Source: Methylobacterium sp. E-045
Lineage (GTDB): Bacteria; Pseudomonadota; Alphaproteobacteria; Rhizobiales; Beijerinckiaceae
Direction: 5' to 3'
Assembly (NCBI RefSeq): GCF_022829685.1
Contig: NZ_JAKSYE010000064.1
Span: 240,298 to 304,297, forward strand
Length of the DNA stretch: 64,000 nucleotides
The position numbers were made by a program, and so were the translations under genes. Under the pieces are notes generated by a model. The model made no database searches, had not been told where the DNA came from, and worked only from the letters and a program-made list of their open reading frames with translations. Below, piece after piece: positions 25,915 to 36,059 of the stretch. Within the stretch, counting starts at the first letter, position 1; the number at the start of each line of letters is the position of its first letter.

Positions 25915-27774
25915 CTATGGTTCCTCGTCCGGTTCGTCGCCGCCCGCAATCTCCGGGCCGGCGAGGTCGACGCCGTCGGCGATCTCGACGGGAGGGGCCT
26001 TGTCCCGCACGTCGACGATCTGAGCTCCCGGAAAGCGCGCCAAGACCTCCCGCACCAGGGGATGGGCGGCGGCATTCTCGTGGCGCGATTCCAGGGCGGC
26101 ACGGGCCTTGTAGGCGAGGGTCGGTTCGCCCGCCTCCTTCGAAAGGGCGACGATCCAGCGCTGCCCCGTCCAGGCGTCTAGGGACCGGGCAAGATCGTTG
26201 GCGAGACTCTGGCGACCGCCGTCGGCGAGACGGAATTCGATCCTGCCTTCCTCGAAGCGCACGAGATGGACCTCCCGTTCGAGGGCCATCTTGAGGCCGA
26301 TATCGCGCCTCTCGTCGGCCATCGCCACGACGTCCTCGAACCGTGCCAGGCGGGGACCGGCCGAGACGGCGGGAACATGCGGAGCGGGCGACGGCACGAG
26401 GGCGGCCCGCACGCCGCCGCTGGCGGCGAGGGTCAGGGCGGGTCGCGGCGGCGGCTCCACCGATGCCGGGGGCTGAAGCGGGGGAAGGGGGCTGGTGGGA
26501 GCGAGCGTAGAGGCGGAGGGTAACGCGTGCGCCTGAGGCGATGCCAGAGCCTCGGTCCTCAATTGCCTCAGCGCCTCGTCCGGCGTCGGAAGGTCGGCGG
26601 CGTAGGCGAGGCGCACGAGCGCCATCTCGGCTGCGGCCAGCGGCCTCGCTGCGACCTGGACTTCAGGGATGGCTTTCAGAAGGATCTGCCACGCCCGTGA
26701 CAGGGCACGAACCGAGAGCCTAGCCGCGAATGCGCCGCCCCGGCCGCGCTCGTCGGCGCTGAGCGTCGGGTCTGCGGCGGCGGCCTCCGGTACCAGTTTC
26801 AGGCGAGTGACGAGATGGGTGAAGCTGGCGAGATCCGACAGGATCACCGCCGGGTCGGCACCGGCCTCGTATTGACCGCGCACTTCCGCGAAGCTCGCCG
26901 GAACGTCGCCACGCATCACCGCCTCGAAGAGATCGACGATCCGCCCTCTGTCGGCAAGGCCGAGCATGTCGCGCACGCTCGCCCCGGTGACGAGACCAGC
27001 CCCATGGGCGATGGCCTGATCGAGGAGAGAGAGTGCATCGCGCACCGAACCCTCAGCGGCGCGGGTGATCGCAGCCAGGGCTTCCGGCTCCGCCTCGACA
27101 TTCTCGGCGGCGCAGATCCGGGCCAGATGCGCGACCATGGTGTCGGCTTCGACCCGGCGCAGATCGAAGCGCTGGCAGCGCGACAGGATCGTCACCGGAA
27201 CCTTGCGAATCTCGGTGGTGGCGAAGACGAACTTGGCGTGGGGCGGCGGCTCTTCCAGCGTCTTCAGGAAGGCGTTGAACGCCTTCTCCGAGAGCATGTG
27301 GACCTCGTCGACGATATAGACCTTGTAACGGGCCGAGACCGGCGAGTAGCGGATGCCGTCGATGATGCCGCGGACGTCGTCGATACCGGTATGCGAGGCG
27401 GCATCCATCTCCAGCACGTCCATGTGCCGGGATTCCATGATGGCTTGGCAATGGCGTCCGAGTTCCGGCATGGCAATGGTCGGGCCGGTATCGGCATGGC
27501 CGTCACGGACGTAGTTGAGGCCCCGGGCGAGGATGCGGGCCGTCGTCGTCTTCCCGACGCCTCGCACGCCGGTGAGCATCCACGCCTGCGGAATGCGATT
27601 GGCTGCGAACGCATTGGCCAGCGTGCGAACCATCGCGCCCTGGCCGATCAGGTCGTCGAAATTCTGGGGGCGGTATTTGCGCGCGAGGACCCGATAAGGC
27701 GTCGTCGCCGGAACGGGCTCGGGAAGACCCGGAAGGCCGGGGAAATCGCTCGGAGTGCCGGAGGTCGCGTCCAT
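25915..27774 (-). CDS. dnaX: DNA polymerase III subunits gamma/tau
   Basis: Clamp-loader ATPase of the replisome. The 619-residue protein has Walker A (GVRGVGKTTTARILARG), DEVHMLSEKAFNAFLKTLEE as Walker B and following helix, and the SRC-type TILSRCQRFD motif, then a proline/alanine-rich tau-like linker and a C-terminal domain. The four zinc cysteines of E. coli DnaX are not kept; only HCQAIMES remains in the equivalent loop. The signal recognition particle RNA gene lies just upstream in the same direction, a usual arrangement. Confidence 0.95.
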   Translation of the reverse strand: MDATSGTPSDFPGLPGLPEPVPATTPYRVLARKYRPQNFDDLIGQGAMVRTLANAFAANRIPQAWMLTGVRGVGKTTTARILARGLNYVRDGHADTGPTIAMPELGRHCQAIMESRHMDVLEMDAASHTGIDDVRGIIDGIRYSPVSARYKVYIVDEVHMLSEKAFNAFLKTLEEPPPHAKFVFATTEIRKVPVTILSRCQRFDLRRVEADTMVAHLARICAAENVEAEPEALAAITRAAEGSVRDALSLLDQAIAHGAGLVTGASVRDMLGLADRGRIVDLFEAVMRGDVPASFAEVRGQYEAGADPAVILSDLASFTHLVTRLKLVPEAAAADPTLSADERGRGGAFAARLSVRALSRAWQILLKAIPEVQVAARPLAAAEMALVRLAYAADLPTPDEALRQLRTEALASPQAHALPSASTLAPTSPLPPLQPPASVEPPPRPALTLAASGGVRAALVPSPAPHVPAVSAGPRLARFEDVVAMADERRDIGLKMALEREVHLVRFEEGRIEFRLADGGRQSLANDLARSLDAWTGQRWIVALSKEAGEPTLAYKARAALESRHENAAAHPLVREVLARFPGAQIVDVRDKAPPVEIADGVDLAGPEIAGGDEPDEEP

Positions 27775-27843
27775 GCCGCCTTGCGTGGTTCGAGCGGCCC
27801 CGGGTCGGGGGATGCCGCCACGCGGACCTCAAAAGAAACGAAG

Positions 27844-27941
27844 GTGGGAGGCTGGACGAAGACCCGCTCGGTCTCGTTAGGGCTGCTTCCTTCCGGACCT
27901 GACCCGGTTGGCGAGTGAAACGTCCCTCGCCAACCTCCCAG
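27844..27941 (-). ncRNA. ffs: Signal recognition particle RNA (4.5S type)
   Basis: About 97 bases on the minus strand. The conserved apical domain GGTCAGGTCCGGAAGGAAGC is intact (complement of 27885-27904), and the ends pair as TGGGAGG (5') with CCTCCCA (3'), closing a single long hairpin. The RNA binds Ffh and targets membrane proteins to FtsY. It lies about 70 bases upstream of dnaX in the same direction. Exact ends are estimated from the pairing. Confidence 0.92.
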
Positions 27942-27995
27942 GCGCTATATGGCCGGCGCTTCGGCGTAACGCAAGCGCCTCAGAAAGCCGGATGC

Positions 27996-28259
27996 TTATT
28001 CAGCTTCGCGGGTGGTGATGGCGAAGGTCTTGGGGTCGAGCTCCAGGTCGAACTGCTTGCCGTTGGCATCGATGGCGTCGTCCACGTCGATCTCGTGATC
28101 CTCGACCTCGATCTTCTTCCACTTGACGAAGCCTTCCTTCTTCAGGGTCGCCTCGATCTTGGTGAGTTCCTCAGGCGTCGGTGCCCGGTCGGCAAAGGCA
28201 GTGCCGGTCAGGGCGAAACCGAGAGCGATGGCTGCGAGGCCGGCGGTCTTGATCGACAT
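27996..28259 (-). CDS. Periplasmic PepSY-domain protein
   Basis: An 87-residue secreted protein: signal peptide (AGLAAIALGFALTGTAFAD) and one PepSY-like unit (GFVKWKKIEVEDHEIDVDDA followed by GKQFDLELDPKTF). PepSY domains are thought to modulate proteases or other partners in the cell envelope. AAGGAG lies six bases from ATG 28259, so I prefer this start to the ATG at 28265. It is a single gene, 55 bases upstream (in its own direction, after) of the SRP RNA. Confidence 0.85.
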   Translation of the reverse strand: MSIKTAGLAAIALGFALTGTAFADRAPTPEELTKIEATLKKEGFVKWKKIEVEDHEIDVDDAIDANGKQFDLELDPKTFAITTREAE

Positions 28260-28404
28260 GGACATCTCCTTGGTCAGAAATCAGACGGTTGCGAACGGCG
28301 AAGTCGTAGCGGAGTTCCATGACAATTCCGCAATGGCGCACGCGCTGGTTGTCACGGGCGCCGGCTGACCCTAACCTTGGCCTTGATCTCAAGGGCTCGA
28401 AACC

Positions 28405-29940
28405 ATGGTCACCCGCGTCGCCACCGTTGCCTTCGAGGGGATCGAGGCGCGCGCCGTCGACGTGCAGGTGCAGATCGCCCCGGGGGCAGTCGTGTTCATG
28501 GTAGTCGGACTGGCGGATAAGGCCGTGGCGGAATCCCGGGAGCGCGTGCGCTCGGCTCTGATCGCGTCCGGCTTGGCGCTTCCGGCAAAGCGCATCACCG
28601 TCAACCTCGCGCCGGCCGACCTGCCGAAGGAGGGGTCGCATTACGATCTGCCCATCGCGCTCGCGGTGATGGCCGCCATCGGCGCGATCCCGGCCGATGC
28701 GCTCGCCGGTTACTGCGTCCTCGGCGAGTTGGCCCTGGATGGTACGATCACGGCCGTGAACGGCGTCCTGCCCGCCGCCATGGCGGCGAATGCGCAGGGG
28801 CTTGGTCTGATCTGTCCGGCGGCAACGGGGCCTGAAGCGGCCTGGGCGGGTGGCGACATGGATGTCCTCGCCCCGCGTTCCCTGATCCAGCTCGCGAACC
28901 ATTTCAAGGGAAGCCAAGTCATGGCACGTCCCGAGCCGGCGGTGGCCACGACCACGGGACGGTTGCCGGACCTTCGCGACATCAAGGGCCAGGAGGGCGC
29001 CAAGCGCGCGCTTGAGATCGCCGCCGCCGGCGGCCACAACCTCCTGATGAATGGCCCGCCCGGCGCGGGCAAATCGATGCTCGCGGCCCGGCTTCCCTCC
29101 ATCCTGCCGCCACTCGGGCCCCGCGAACTCCTCGAAGTCTCGATGATCCAGTCGGTGGCCGGCGAGTTGAAGGGCGGCGCGCTGTCGAACCGCCGACCAT
29201 TCCGGCAGCCCCACCATTCGGCGTCGATGGCGGCGCTGGTGGGGGGCGGAATCAACGCTCGCCCCGGCGAGGCCTCGCTGGCGCATGGGGGCGTGTTGTT
29301 TCTCGACGAGCTCCCGGAATTCACACCGCAGGTGCTCGATTCCCTGCGCCAACCAATGGAGACGGGCGAGGTCATGATCGCTCGCGCCAATCACCGGGTG
29401 ACCTACCCCGCGCGGTTTCAGCTGATTGCCGCCATGAATCCCTGCCGGTGCGGTCAGGGGCTGGAACCGGGTTATGCCTGCCGGCGCGGCCCCAACGACC
29501 GTTGCGTCGCGCAATACGGCGCGAGGATCTCGGGGCCGCTTCTCGATCGCATCGATTTGCGGATCGAAGTCGGTGCCGTCACGGCGGCGGATCTGATCCT
29601 GCCTCCTCCGGCCGAAGGCTCGGCGGAGACGGCGGCACGGGTGGCCTCGGCACGGGCCCTGCAGGCCTCGCGCTTTGCGGCGCACGGCCTGACCGACGTC
29701 GTCACAAACGCAACGTGTCCGGTGCCGCTGATCGAGGAGATGGCCGCGCCGGATGTGGACGGTACGGCACTGATCCGCAACGCGGCTGAAACTATGCGCC
29801 TGTCAGCGCGCGGCTTCCACCGCGTCCTGCGCGTGGCGCGAACCCTGGCGGATCTCGACGGCGAGGAGCGGGTGTGCCGCATCCATCTCGCCGAGGCCCT
29901 GTCCTATCGAGGCCGGGCCGAGCGACCGGTTGCCGCTTAG
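28405..29940 (+). CDS. YifB/ComM-family Mg-chelatase-like AAA+ ATPase
   Basis: A 511-residue AAA+ protein related to ComM, a hexameric helicase that helps branch migration during DNA uptake in naturally competent bacteria. The order is an N-terminal Lon-like domain (KRITVNLAPADLPKEG), Walker A (GPPGAGKSMLAARLPSILPP), the HHSASMAALVGGG loop, Walker B (VLFLDELPEF) and a C-terminal Mg-chelatase part with CRCGQG and cysteines C...C near NPCRCG. A comEC gene is present at 51963, which makes a DNA-uptake role imaginable. Confidence 0.92.
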   Translation: MVTRVATVAFEGIEARAVDVQVQIAPGAVVFMVVGLADKAVAESRERVRSALIASGLALPAKRITVNLAPADLPKEGSHYDLPIALAVMAAIGAIPADALAGYCVLGELALDGTITAVNGVLPAAMAANAQGLGLICPAATGPEAAWAGGDMDVLAPRSLIQLANHFKGSQVMARPEPAVATTTGRLPDLRDIKGQEGAKRALEIAAAGGHNLLMNGPPGAGKSMLAARLPSILPPLGPRELLEVSMIQSVAGELKGGALSNRRPFRQPHHSASMAALVGGGINARPGEASLAHGGVLFLDELPEFTPQVLDSLRQPMETGEVMIARANHRVTYPARFQLIAAMNPCRCGQGLEPGYACRRGPNDRCVAQYGARISGPLLDRIDLRIEVGAVTAADLILPPPAEGSAETAARVASARALQASRFAAHGLTDVVTNATCPVPLIEEMAAPDVDGTALIRNAAETMRLSARGFHRVLRVARTLADLDGEERVCRIHLAEALSYRGRAERPVAA

Positions 29941-29945
29941 TGTCT

Positions 29946-30012
29946 CTCACAAAACTCCCGCTGCGCCGTCTTGCTCCGAGCGAGAACCGACCGAGACCGG
30001 GAGTTTTGTGAG
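29946..30012. repeat. Inverted repeat, 15-bp perfect arms, mini-element or bidirectional terminator
   Basis: CTCACAAAACTCCCG (29946-29960) is matched by its exact reverse complement at 29998-30012, with a 37-base centre. Outside the arms AGTG(T) and its partner GCACT continue the similarity imperfectly. It fills the gap between two convergent genes (yifB and the guanylyltransferase). It could be a terminator for both, or a miniature transposable element with terminal inverted repeats. Confidence 0.65.
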
Positions 30013-30037
30013 GCACTTTTAAGCCCGACCGTCGCGC

Positions 30038-31471
30038 CTATCGTCCGTAGATGTCCTCGACGCGGATGATGTCGTCCTCGCCGGTATAGGATCCGACCTG
30101 AACCTCGATGAGTTCGAGGGGTATCTTGCCCGGATTGGTCAGGCGATGCATCGATCCGATGGGCAGGTAGACCGCCTCGTTCTCGTGGACCAGCACGACG
30201 CGATCGTCCACCGTGACTTCGGCCGTGCCGCGCACGACGACCCAATGCTCTGCCCGGTGAAAGTGTTTCTGCAGCGAGAGACGGCCGCCCGGCGTCACCA
30301 TGATGCGCTTCACCTGGAAGCGCTCACCGATATCGATGCGCTGGTACCAGCCCCAGGGGCGGAACATTCGGCGGTGTGCATCCGCTTCCGGATGGGCTTT
30401 CTCGCGCAGTTGCGTCACCAGTTCCTTGACGAGGCCGGCCTTGGCCTTCGAGGTGACGAGGACGGCGTCCGGGGTCGAGACCACGATGATGTCGTCGAGG
30501 CCGACCACGGCGGTGAGATGTTCGCCCTCGCTGTGAACCAGGCTGCCGCGGGTCTCGACGAGTTCCACACGGCCACGCACGGCATTGCCGAGGGTGTCAC
30601 GGGGCAGGACGTCCCACACCGCATCCCAGGTGCCGACATCGGACCAGGCGAACGACACCGGCAGCACGCCGGCCCGGTCGGTCCGCTCCATCACCGCGTA
30701 GTCGATGGAGGTCTTCGGTGCGAGGGCGAAGGCCGCAGCGTCCAGACGGAGGAAGTCGAGGTCGGTGGCCGCACCCTCCAGGGCCGCGCGGGTGGCCGCC
30801 AGGATCTCGGGGACGTAGGTCTCAAGCTCGGCCAGCATCACGTCGGCACGGAACAGGAAGTAGCCGCTGTTCCACAAGGCGCCGTCCGCGATGAGGCTTT
30901 CGGCGCCGTGCCGGTTGGGCTTCTCGACGAAACGGCCGACCTCGTAGGCGCCGTCGACACCGTCGATCGGAGCACCTTTGCGGATGTAGCCGTAGGCGGT
31001 GGACGGGCTCGAGGGCTCGATGCCGAGGGTCATGATGCGGCCGGCCCTGGCCCCCACGGCGGCGGCGCGCGCCGCGTTTACGAAAGCCGCCGTGTCGCCG
31101 ATGACGTGGTCGGCGGCCAGGATCAGCACCACCGCCTCCGGGTCGCGCCGGGCGGCATGGATCGCCGCCACCGCGACCGCTGCGGCGGAGTCGCGGCGCT
31201 CCGGCTCCAGCACGATATCGGCCTGGATGTCAGCCTGCAGCAGTTGCTCGGCGACGATGAAGCGGGCGTCACTGCTGGTGATGATCGTCGGCCGCGAGAA
31301 CGCGGTTCCATCCGCGACCCGCCGTGCCGTGTCCTGGAATGTGGAACTGTCGGCATTCACGAGCGGCGTGAACTGTTTCGGCATGCTCTCGCGGGACGCC
31401 GGCCACAGTCGCGTACCGGAGCCTCCGCAAAGGATGACCGGATGGATGAGATGGGGAAATCCTGAGGCCAT
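30038..31471 (-). CDS. Mannose-1-phosphate guanylyltransferase / mannose-6-phosphate isomerase
   Basis: Makes GDP-mannose for exopolysaccharide or lipopolysaccharide. The 477-residue protein has the nucleotidyltransferase signature LCGGSGTRLWPASRESMPKQF near its start, FVEKPN in the middle and a C-terminal type II phosphomannose isomerase cupin (RPWGWYQ, GGRLSLQKHFHRAEHWVVV with metal-binding histidines). I chose ATG 31471 rather than the TTG three codons upstream. It stands alone between convergent yifB and the mutase gene. Confidence 0.93.
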   Translation of the reverse strand: MASGFPHLIHPVILCGGSGTRLWPASRESMPKQFTPLVNADSSTFQDTARRVADGTAFSRPTIITSSDARFIVAEQLLQADIQADIVLEPERRDSAAAVAVAAIHAARRDPEAVVLILAADHVIGDTAAFVNAARAAAVGARAGRIMTLGIEPSSPSTAYGYIRKGAPIDGVDGAYEVGRFVEKPNRHGAESLIADGALWNSGYFLFRADVMLAELETYVPEILAATRAALEGAATDLDFLRLDAAAFALAPKTSIDYAVMERTDRAGVLPVSFAWSDVGTWDAVWDVLPRDTLGNAVRGRVELVETRGSLVHSEGEHLTAVVGLDDIIVVSTPDAVLVTSKAKAGLVKELVTQLREKAHPEADAHRRMFRPWGWYQRIDIGERFQVKRIMVTPGGRLSLQKHFHRAEHWVVVRGTAEVTVDDRVVLVHENEAVYLPIGSMHRLTNPGKIPLELIEVQVGSYTGEDDIIRVEDIYGR

Positions 31472-31644
31472 CGGCGTCAACTCACAATGTCAGTTCAGTA
31501 CGGTGTCGCGAAATACAATTTTGTTGCGCCGCAACCAACCCGGTTCAGAGCCGAATATGCCACGGAAGCGATCGAGGCAGGGGTTGAGTTCCGGCGACAG
31601 CCTCGATGCGACCTTCATGAATGCCATGGACCGATACGGTCGCC

Positions 31645-33813
31645 CTATTCAGCGGCCTGGCGCGCGTTGTATCCGAGCCGGCCGTTCAATTCCTCGATCA
31701 GCTTCACGGCCGCTTCAGCAATGACCGTGCCGGGCGGGAAAATCGCTGACGCGCCAGCGGCATGGAGTGCGGGATAATCGCCCGGGGGGATCACGCCCCC
31801 GATCACGATCATCACGTCGCCGCGCCCCTGTTCGGTCAGAGCCGCCTTCAATTCCGGCACCAGCGTCAGGTGGCCGGCGGCCAGGGACGACACACCGACG
31901 ATATGGACGTCGTTCTCCACAGCCTGACGCGCGGCTTCGGCGGGAGTGGCGAAGAGAGGTCCGATATCCACGTCGAAGCCGAGGTCGGCGAACGCCGAGG
32001 CGATCACCTTCTGCCCCCGGTCGTGCCCATCCTGGCCCATCTTGGCGACAAGGATGCGCGGGCGGCGCCCGTCATTCTCTTCGAAGGTCTCCACGAGCTG
32101 ACGAACCGTTTCGACCACCGGCGACATGCCACCCACCTCACGTTTGTAGACGCCCGAGATAGAGCGGATCTCGGCACGATGCCGGCCCCAGGCCTTCTCC
32201 AGAGCGTCGGAAATCTCTCCGACCGTCGCCTTCGCGCGCGCTGCATCGACGCCCAGGGCAAGCAGGTTGCCCGTGCCGTCCTGAGCCGCCTGGGTGAGGG
32301 CCGCCAAGGCGGCGTCCACATCGGCCTGGCTGCGCTCGGCGCGGAGGCGCTTGAGCTTGTCGATCTGCAGCATGCGGACATTACCGTTATCGACGCGCAT
32401 CAACTCGATGGCGCGGTCGTCCTCCGGCTTGAACTTGTTCACGCCGACGATGGTTTGGCGGCCGGAATCGATCCGAGCCTGGGCACGGGCCGCGGCCTCT
32501 TCGATGCGCAGCTTGGGGATACCGGCCTCGATGGCCTTGGCCATCCCACCGAGCTCTTCCACCTCGCGAAGATGCTCCCAGGCGCGGGCGACGATGTCCT
32601 GGGTCAGCTTCTCCACATAGTAGGAGCCGCCCCACGGATCGACGATGCGCGTCGTGCCGCTCTCCTGTTGCAGGAACAGCTGAGTGTTGCGGGCGATGCG
32701 GGCGGAGAAGTCGGTGGGCAGGGCCAGCGCCTCGTCGAGGGCGTTGGTGTGGAGGGACTGTGTCCCGCCCTGCGTCGCGGCCATCGCCTCGATGCAGGTA
32801 CGGGTGACGTTGTTGAACACGTCCTGTGCGGTCAGCGACCAGCCGGATGTCTGGCTGTGGGTGCGCAGTGGCAGCGACTTGTCCGTCTTCGGCTCGAACT
32901 CCTTCACGAGCTTGGCCCAGATCAGGCGCGCCGCCCGCATCTTGGCGATTTCCATGAAGAAGTTTGTCGAGATCGCCCAGAAGAACGACAGGCGCGGGGC
33001 GAACTTGTCGATGGTGAGCCCTGCCGCGAGCCCCGCCTTGATGTACTCGACGCCGTCGGCCAGCGTGTAGGCGAGTTCGAGGTCGTTCGTCGCCCCGGCC
33101 TCCTGCATGTGATAGCCGGAGATCGAGATCGAATTGAATTTCGGCATGTTCGCCGAGGTGTAGGCGAAGATATCGCCGATGATCCGCATCGAACCCGCCG
33201 GCGGGTAGATGTAGGTGTTGCGGACCATGAACTCCTTCAGGATGTCGTTCTGGATCGTGCCCGCGAGTTTTTCAGGCGGCACGCCCTGCTCCTCGGCCGC
33301 GACGATGTAGAGCGCCAGAATCGGCAGCACCGCGCCGTTCATCGTCATCGACACCGTCATCTCGTCGAGGGGAATGCCCGAGAACAGCGTCCGCATGTCG
33401 TAGATGGAATCGATCGCGACCCCGGCCATGCCGACATCGCCCGAGACGCGCGGGTGATCGGAATCGTAGCCGCGATGGGTCGCGAGATCGAAGGCGACCG
33501 ATAGGCCCTTTTGTCCGGCGGCGAGGTTGCGCCGGTAGAACGCGTTCGAATCCTCGGCCGTGGAGAAGCCGGCATACTGCCGGATGGTCCAGGGCTGGGT
33601 GACGTACATGGTCGGGTAGGGGCCGCGCAGATACGGCGCAACGCCGGGATAGGTGTGGAGAAACTCGATCCCGTCTCGATCCTCCGGCCCGTACACGCCC
33701 TTCACCGGGATTCCCTCCGGCGTCATCCAGGGCTCGCCCACCGGCGGCACGGGCGCCGTGAAGGCGTCTGCCGCGTAGGGGACGTTCGCGAAATCGGGGA
33801 TCTGGGACGTCAT
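31645..33813 (-). CDS. scpA: Methylmalonyl-CoA mutase, B12-dependent large subunit
   Basis: Interconverts methylmalonyl-CoA and succinyl-CoA; in methylotrophs using the ethylmalonyl-CoA pathway it is needed for glyoxylate regeneration. The 722 residues contain the substrate-binding TIM barrel ([36 protein letters not shown]) and a C-terminal cobalamin domain with [11 protein letters not shown], whose histidine is the lower cobalt ligand, followed by [10 protein letters not shown] set the start at ATG 33813 ([13 protein letters not shown]); a 34-codon upstream extension looks non-coding. The small-subunit gene is not adjacent. Confidence 0.96.
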   Translation of the reverse strand: MTSQIPDFANVPYAADAFTAPVPPVGEPWMTPEGIPVKGVYGPEDRDGIEFLHTYPGVAPYLRGPYPTMYVTQPWTIRQYAGFSTAEDSNAFYRRNLAAGQKGLSVAFDLATHRGYDSDHPRVSGDVGMAGVAIDSIYDMRTLFSGIPLDEMTVSMTMNGAVLPILALYIVAAEEQGVPPEKLAGTIQNDILKEFMVRNTYIYPPAGSMRIIGDIFAYTSANMPKFNSISISGYHMQEAGATNDLELAYTLADGVEYIKAGLAAGLTIDKFAPRLSFFWAISTNFFMEIAKMRAARLIWAKLVKEFEPKTDKSLPLRTHSQTSGWSLTAQDVFNNVTRTCIEAMAATQGGTQSLHTNALDEALALPTDFSARIARNTQLFLQQESGTTRIVDPWGGSYYVEKLTQDIVARAWEHLREVEELGGMAKAIEAGIPKLRIEEAAARAQARIDSGRQTIVGVNKFKPEDDRAIELMRVDNGNVRMLQIDKLKRLRAERSQADVDAALAALTQAAQDGTGNLLALGVDAARAKATVGEISDALEKAWGRHRAEIRSISGVYKREVGGMSPVVETVRQLVETFEENDGRRPRILVAKMGQDGHDRGQKVIASAFADLGFDVDIGPLFATPAEAARQAVENDVHIVGVSSLAAGHLTLVPELKAALTEQGRGDVMIVIGGVIPPGDYPALHAAGASAIFPPGTVIAEAAVKLIEELNGRLGYNARQAAE

Positions 33814-34020
33814 GTGATCGAACTCGTGCGGCGGCATTCGGCGAAGCATTATAGTGAAGCACCGGCTTCGGGCTATCCCTCTCAAATCCATTTTGAGGAC
33901 GAGCCCCGATCCCACTTCCGGCGTTGCCCGTCTGCGACCGGAGCCCCCGTCCGATCGATAAGGTCGAGCGTCACGCCCGCTTGCGCTAAGTCAGGCTGCG
34001 CCACAGCCGGAACCGCTATC

Positions 34021-34926
34021 GTGACAGACATCCCGCCCGACGGCGCGGCCCACACCTGGCCGCTTATCGCGCACTTCGCCGGCCTCGAGAGGCGACTCGG
34101 CGCCTGGGTTCTCGCGAGGGGGACCATCGCGGCGGGGCTCTACGAATTCCTGCGGTTCGGCATCAAACAGGGATGGGCGTGCCTCTTCGGCGGATCGCTG
34201 TGCGCGCTTCTCATCGCGAGCTATTGGTTCTACCCGGCGCATGCGCCGATCAGCCGATACGATTGTCTCACCCTGGCGGCGGTGGCGATACAGATCGCCC
34301 TTCTCGCCCTACGCATGGAGACCTGGGAGGAGGCGAAGGTCATCGCACTCTTCCATGTGGTCGGTACCGCGATGGAGATCTTCAAGACCGCCGTCGGGTC
34401 ATGGATATACCCGGAGGCCAGCCTGCTCCGCATCGCGGGGGTGCCGCTCTTCACCGGCTTCATGTATGCGAGTATCGGCTCATACATCGCCCGTGTATGG
34501 CGCCTGTTCGATTTCCGCTTCACCCATCATCCCGGCACCGGCGCGACACTCCTGCTGGCCGCGGCGATCTACGTGAACTTCTTCACCCATCATTACGTGG
34601 TGGACATCCGCCTCGGATTGTTCGCGGCGACAGCGCTGCTGTTCGGTCGAACCTGGGTGCATTTCAAGGTCTGGCGGGTGCACCGGAGAATGCCGCTTCT
34701 CCTGGGTTTCCTGCTCGTCGCCCTGTTCATCTGGTTGGCCGAGAATATCGGCACCGGCACGCGGGTGTGGCTCTATCCGAACCAGGCGTCGACCTGGGCG
34801 ATGGTCTCCTGGCAGAAACTCGGTGCCTGGTATCTGCTGATGATCATCTCCTACGTCCTGGTCGCCTTCGTGAACAAGCCGGAGATCTATCGGCGCAGCG
34901 AAATCGGGAGAGGAGATTGCAGGTAA
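34021..34926 (+). CDS. DUF817 integral membrane protein
   Basis: A 301-residue protein with about eight membrane helices, including CLFGGSLCALLIASYWFY, LTLAAVAIQIALLALRM, GVPLFTGFMYASIGSYIARV and LGAWYLLMIISYVLVAFV. It fits the DUF817 family, whose function is unknown. Histidine pairs on predicted loops (RFTHHPGTG, FFTHHYVVD) could bind a metal; that is inference. I used GTG 34021 with GGAA upstream. It is divergent from the mutase and followed by a small gene. Confidence 0.85.
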   Translation: MTDIPPDGAAHTWPLIAHFAGLERRLGAWVLARGTIAAGLYEFLRFGIKQGWACLFGGSLCALLIASYWFYPAHAPISRYDCLTLAAVAIQIALLALRMETWEEAKVIALFHVVGTAMEIFKTAVGSWIYPEASLLRIAGVPLFTGFMYASIGSYIARVWRLFDFRFTHHPGTGATLLLAAAIYVNFFTHHYVVDIRLGLFAATALLFGRTWVHFKVWRVHRRMPLLLGFLLVALFIWLAENIGTGTRVWLYPNQASTWAMVSWQKLGAWYLLMIISYVLVAFVNKPEIYRRSEIGRGDCR

Positions 34927-35000
34927 TATCGACCGGCTTTCTTCAATATTTGGCAAGACCGAGCGGGCTATGCCCGTTCGAGCCATGAGGAACCCCATAC

Positions 35001-35201
35001 ATGAGTGATTCCATCGCCGGCCTCGCACAGTCGATCGTCTCGAACCAGAGCGCGGCGACGCGGGAGTCGATGCAGACGACCTTCATACGCAAGCAAGGCG
35101 ATAGCGATCGGGCCATCGCCCAACTCTTGCAGCAATCCGCCGATCAGCAGAAGGCCGTGCTTCCCGAAGGTCAAGGCGCGCTCGTGGACCGGAAGGTCTG
35201 A
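35001..35201 (+). CDS. Small YjfB-like hypothetical protein
   Basis: A 66-residue polar protein without signal or membrane segment. Its helix SIAGLAQSIVSNQSAATRES and the glutamine-rich end (AIAQLLQQSADQQKAV) resemble small YjfB-type putative motility proteins, but the match is by eye and weak. GAGGA lies ten bases before the ATG. No flagellar gene is nearby. Confidence 0.5.
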   Translation: MSDSIAGLAQSIVSNQSAATRESMQTTFIRKQGDSDRAIAQLLQQSADQQKAVLPEGQGALVDRKV

Positions 35202-35419
35202 TCCCCGGGTACCGTCGGCGACAGCCCCCGATGATCGTCTCAATCGGGGCGGGCGATGCCGAGGGACGTGTCAGCGTTTCGCCAAGGTCAGAAAACGTAA
35301 CGGACAGCCCGGTCCGGTTCACGAGATGATGGCCACGTCCGCTGCGCGGCGCGGGCAGTTCCGCGCCGGCGGCTGGGTCATCCGTGCCTCGTCAGGAGGC
35401 CTCAAGAAGCCGTATCGCC

Positions 35420-35635
35420 TCAGTTGAGATAGGTGCGGATCCAGTTCGGCGAGAGGATTTCGCCTTCCTCGGTGATGATCCACGGCTGCTTTGCCGGATC
35501 GGTCAGCGCACCTGCGGCGGCCTCGATCGCCTCGCGAAGGGTGCCGTATCGCGCGGGCTGTGCCAGCGGTGCCGGGACGGGGGTGGTCCGCCAGATCGTC
35601 AGATCGGCAGGACGTTCGAGGGCTTCGGTTTCCAT
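35420..35635 (-). CDS. Small hypothetical protein
   Basis: A 71-residue protein (METEALERPADLTIW at the start; DPAKQPWIITEEGEILSPNW near the end) that I do not recognise. AAGGAA precedes ATG 35635 at a good distance, which favours this start over a longer reading. The ending resembles small proteins with a PWI-x-TEEG-x-I-x-P motif common in methylobacteria; no function can be given. Confidence 0.55.
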   Translation of the reverse strand: METEALERPADLTIWRTTPVPAPLAQPARYGTLREAIEAAAGALTDPAKQPWIITEEGEILSPNWIRTYLN

Positions 35636-36059
35636 ATCGAGTTTTTCCTTGAACCTGAGAGGGTCGTTCCCCGCGGGTCTGTGCGGCTGTGCCAGCATTC
35701 GGTGCAGCCAGCGCGGGACGTGTTTCCGTGAGAATGGAAGCATCTCTAGGGCAGCTTTGCGATCAATTTGGGCATTGCCATGATGAGTATGGCAAACCCG
35801 ATCCTTTATCCCTCGCCTTAAGCATCATGTTTTGGACACAAAGCTTGAAGCGGCGACCCCAGGACGCCCTCTTTTTATGATGAAGAGTTGAGAGTGGCAG
35901 TCGTGACCGAACTCGTAGCTTGAACTTGGGGGCAGAACCGTGTGCCTGCGCACCCGGATCGTGCCACCCGTCAAAACAGTTGAACGGAGATGCGTCACCG
36001 ACCAGTTAATGCGACGGAGCCAGTCCAGAATTTTTCCAAAGCCGTGAAAGGGATGTGAC
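35636..36059. other. Intergenic region before the HtrA-like gene
   Basis: About 420 bases without a credible gene. It holds the upstream sequences of the small minus-strand gene and of the protease. I found no repeat, RNA gene or convincing operator. Confidence 0.45.

Noticed and set aside
31762..33504. A 580-codon plus-strand frame across methylmalonyl-CoA mutase
   Set aside because: Antisense shadow; the mutase on the other strand has all catalytic motifs.
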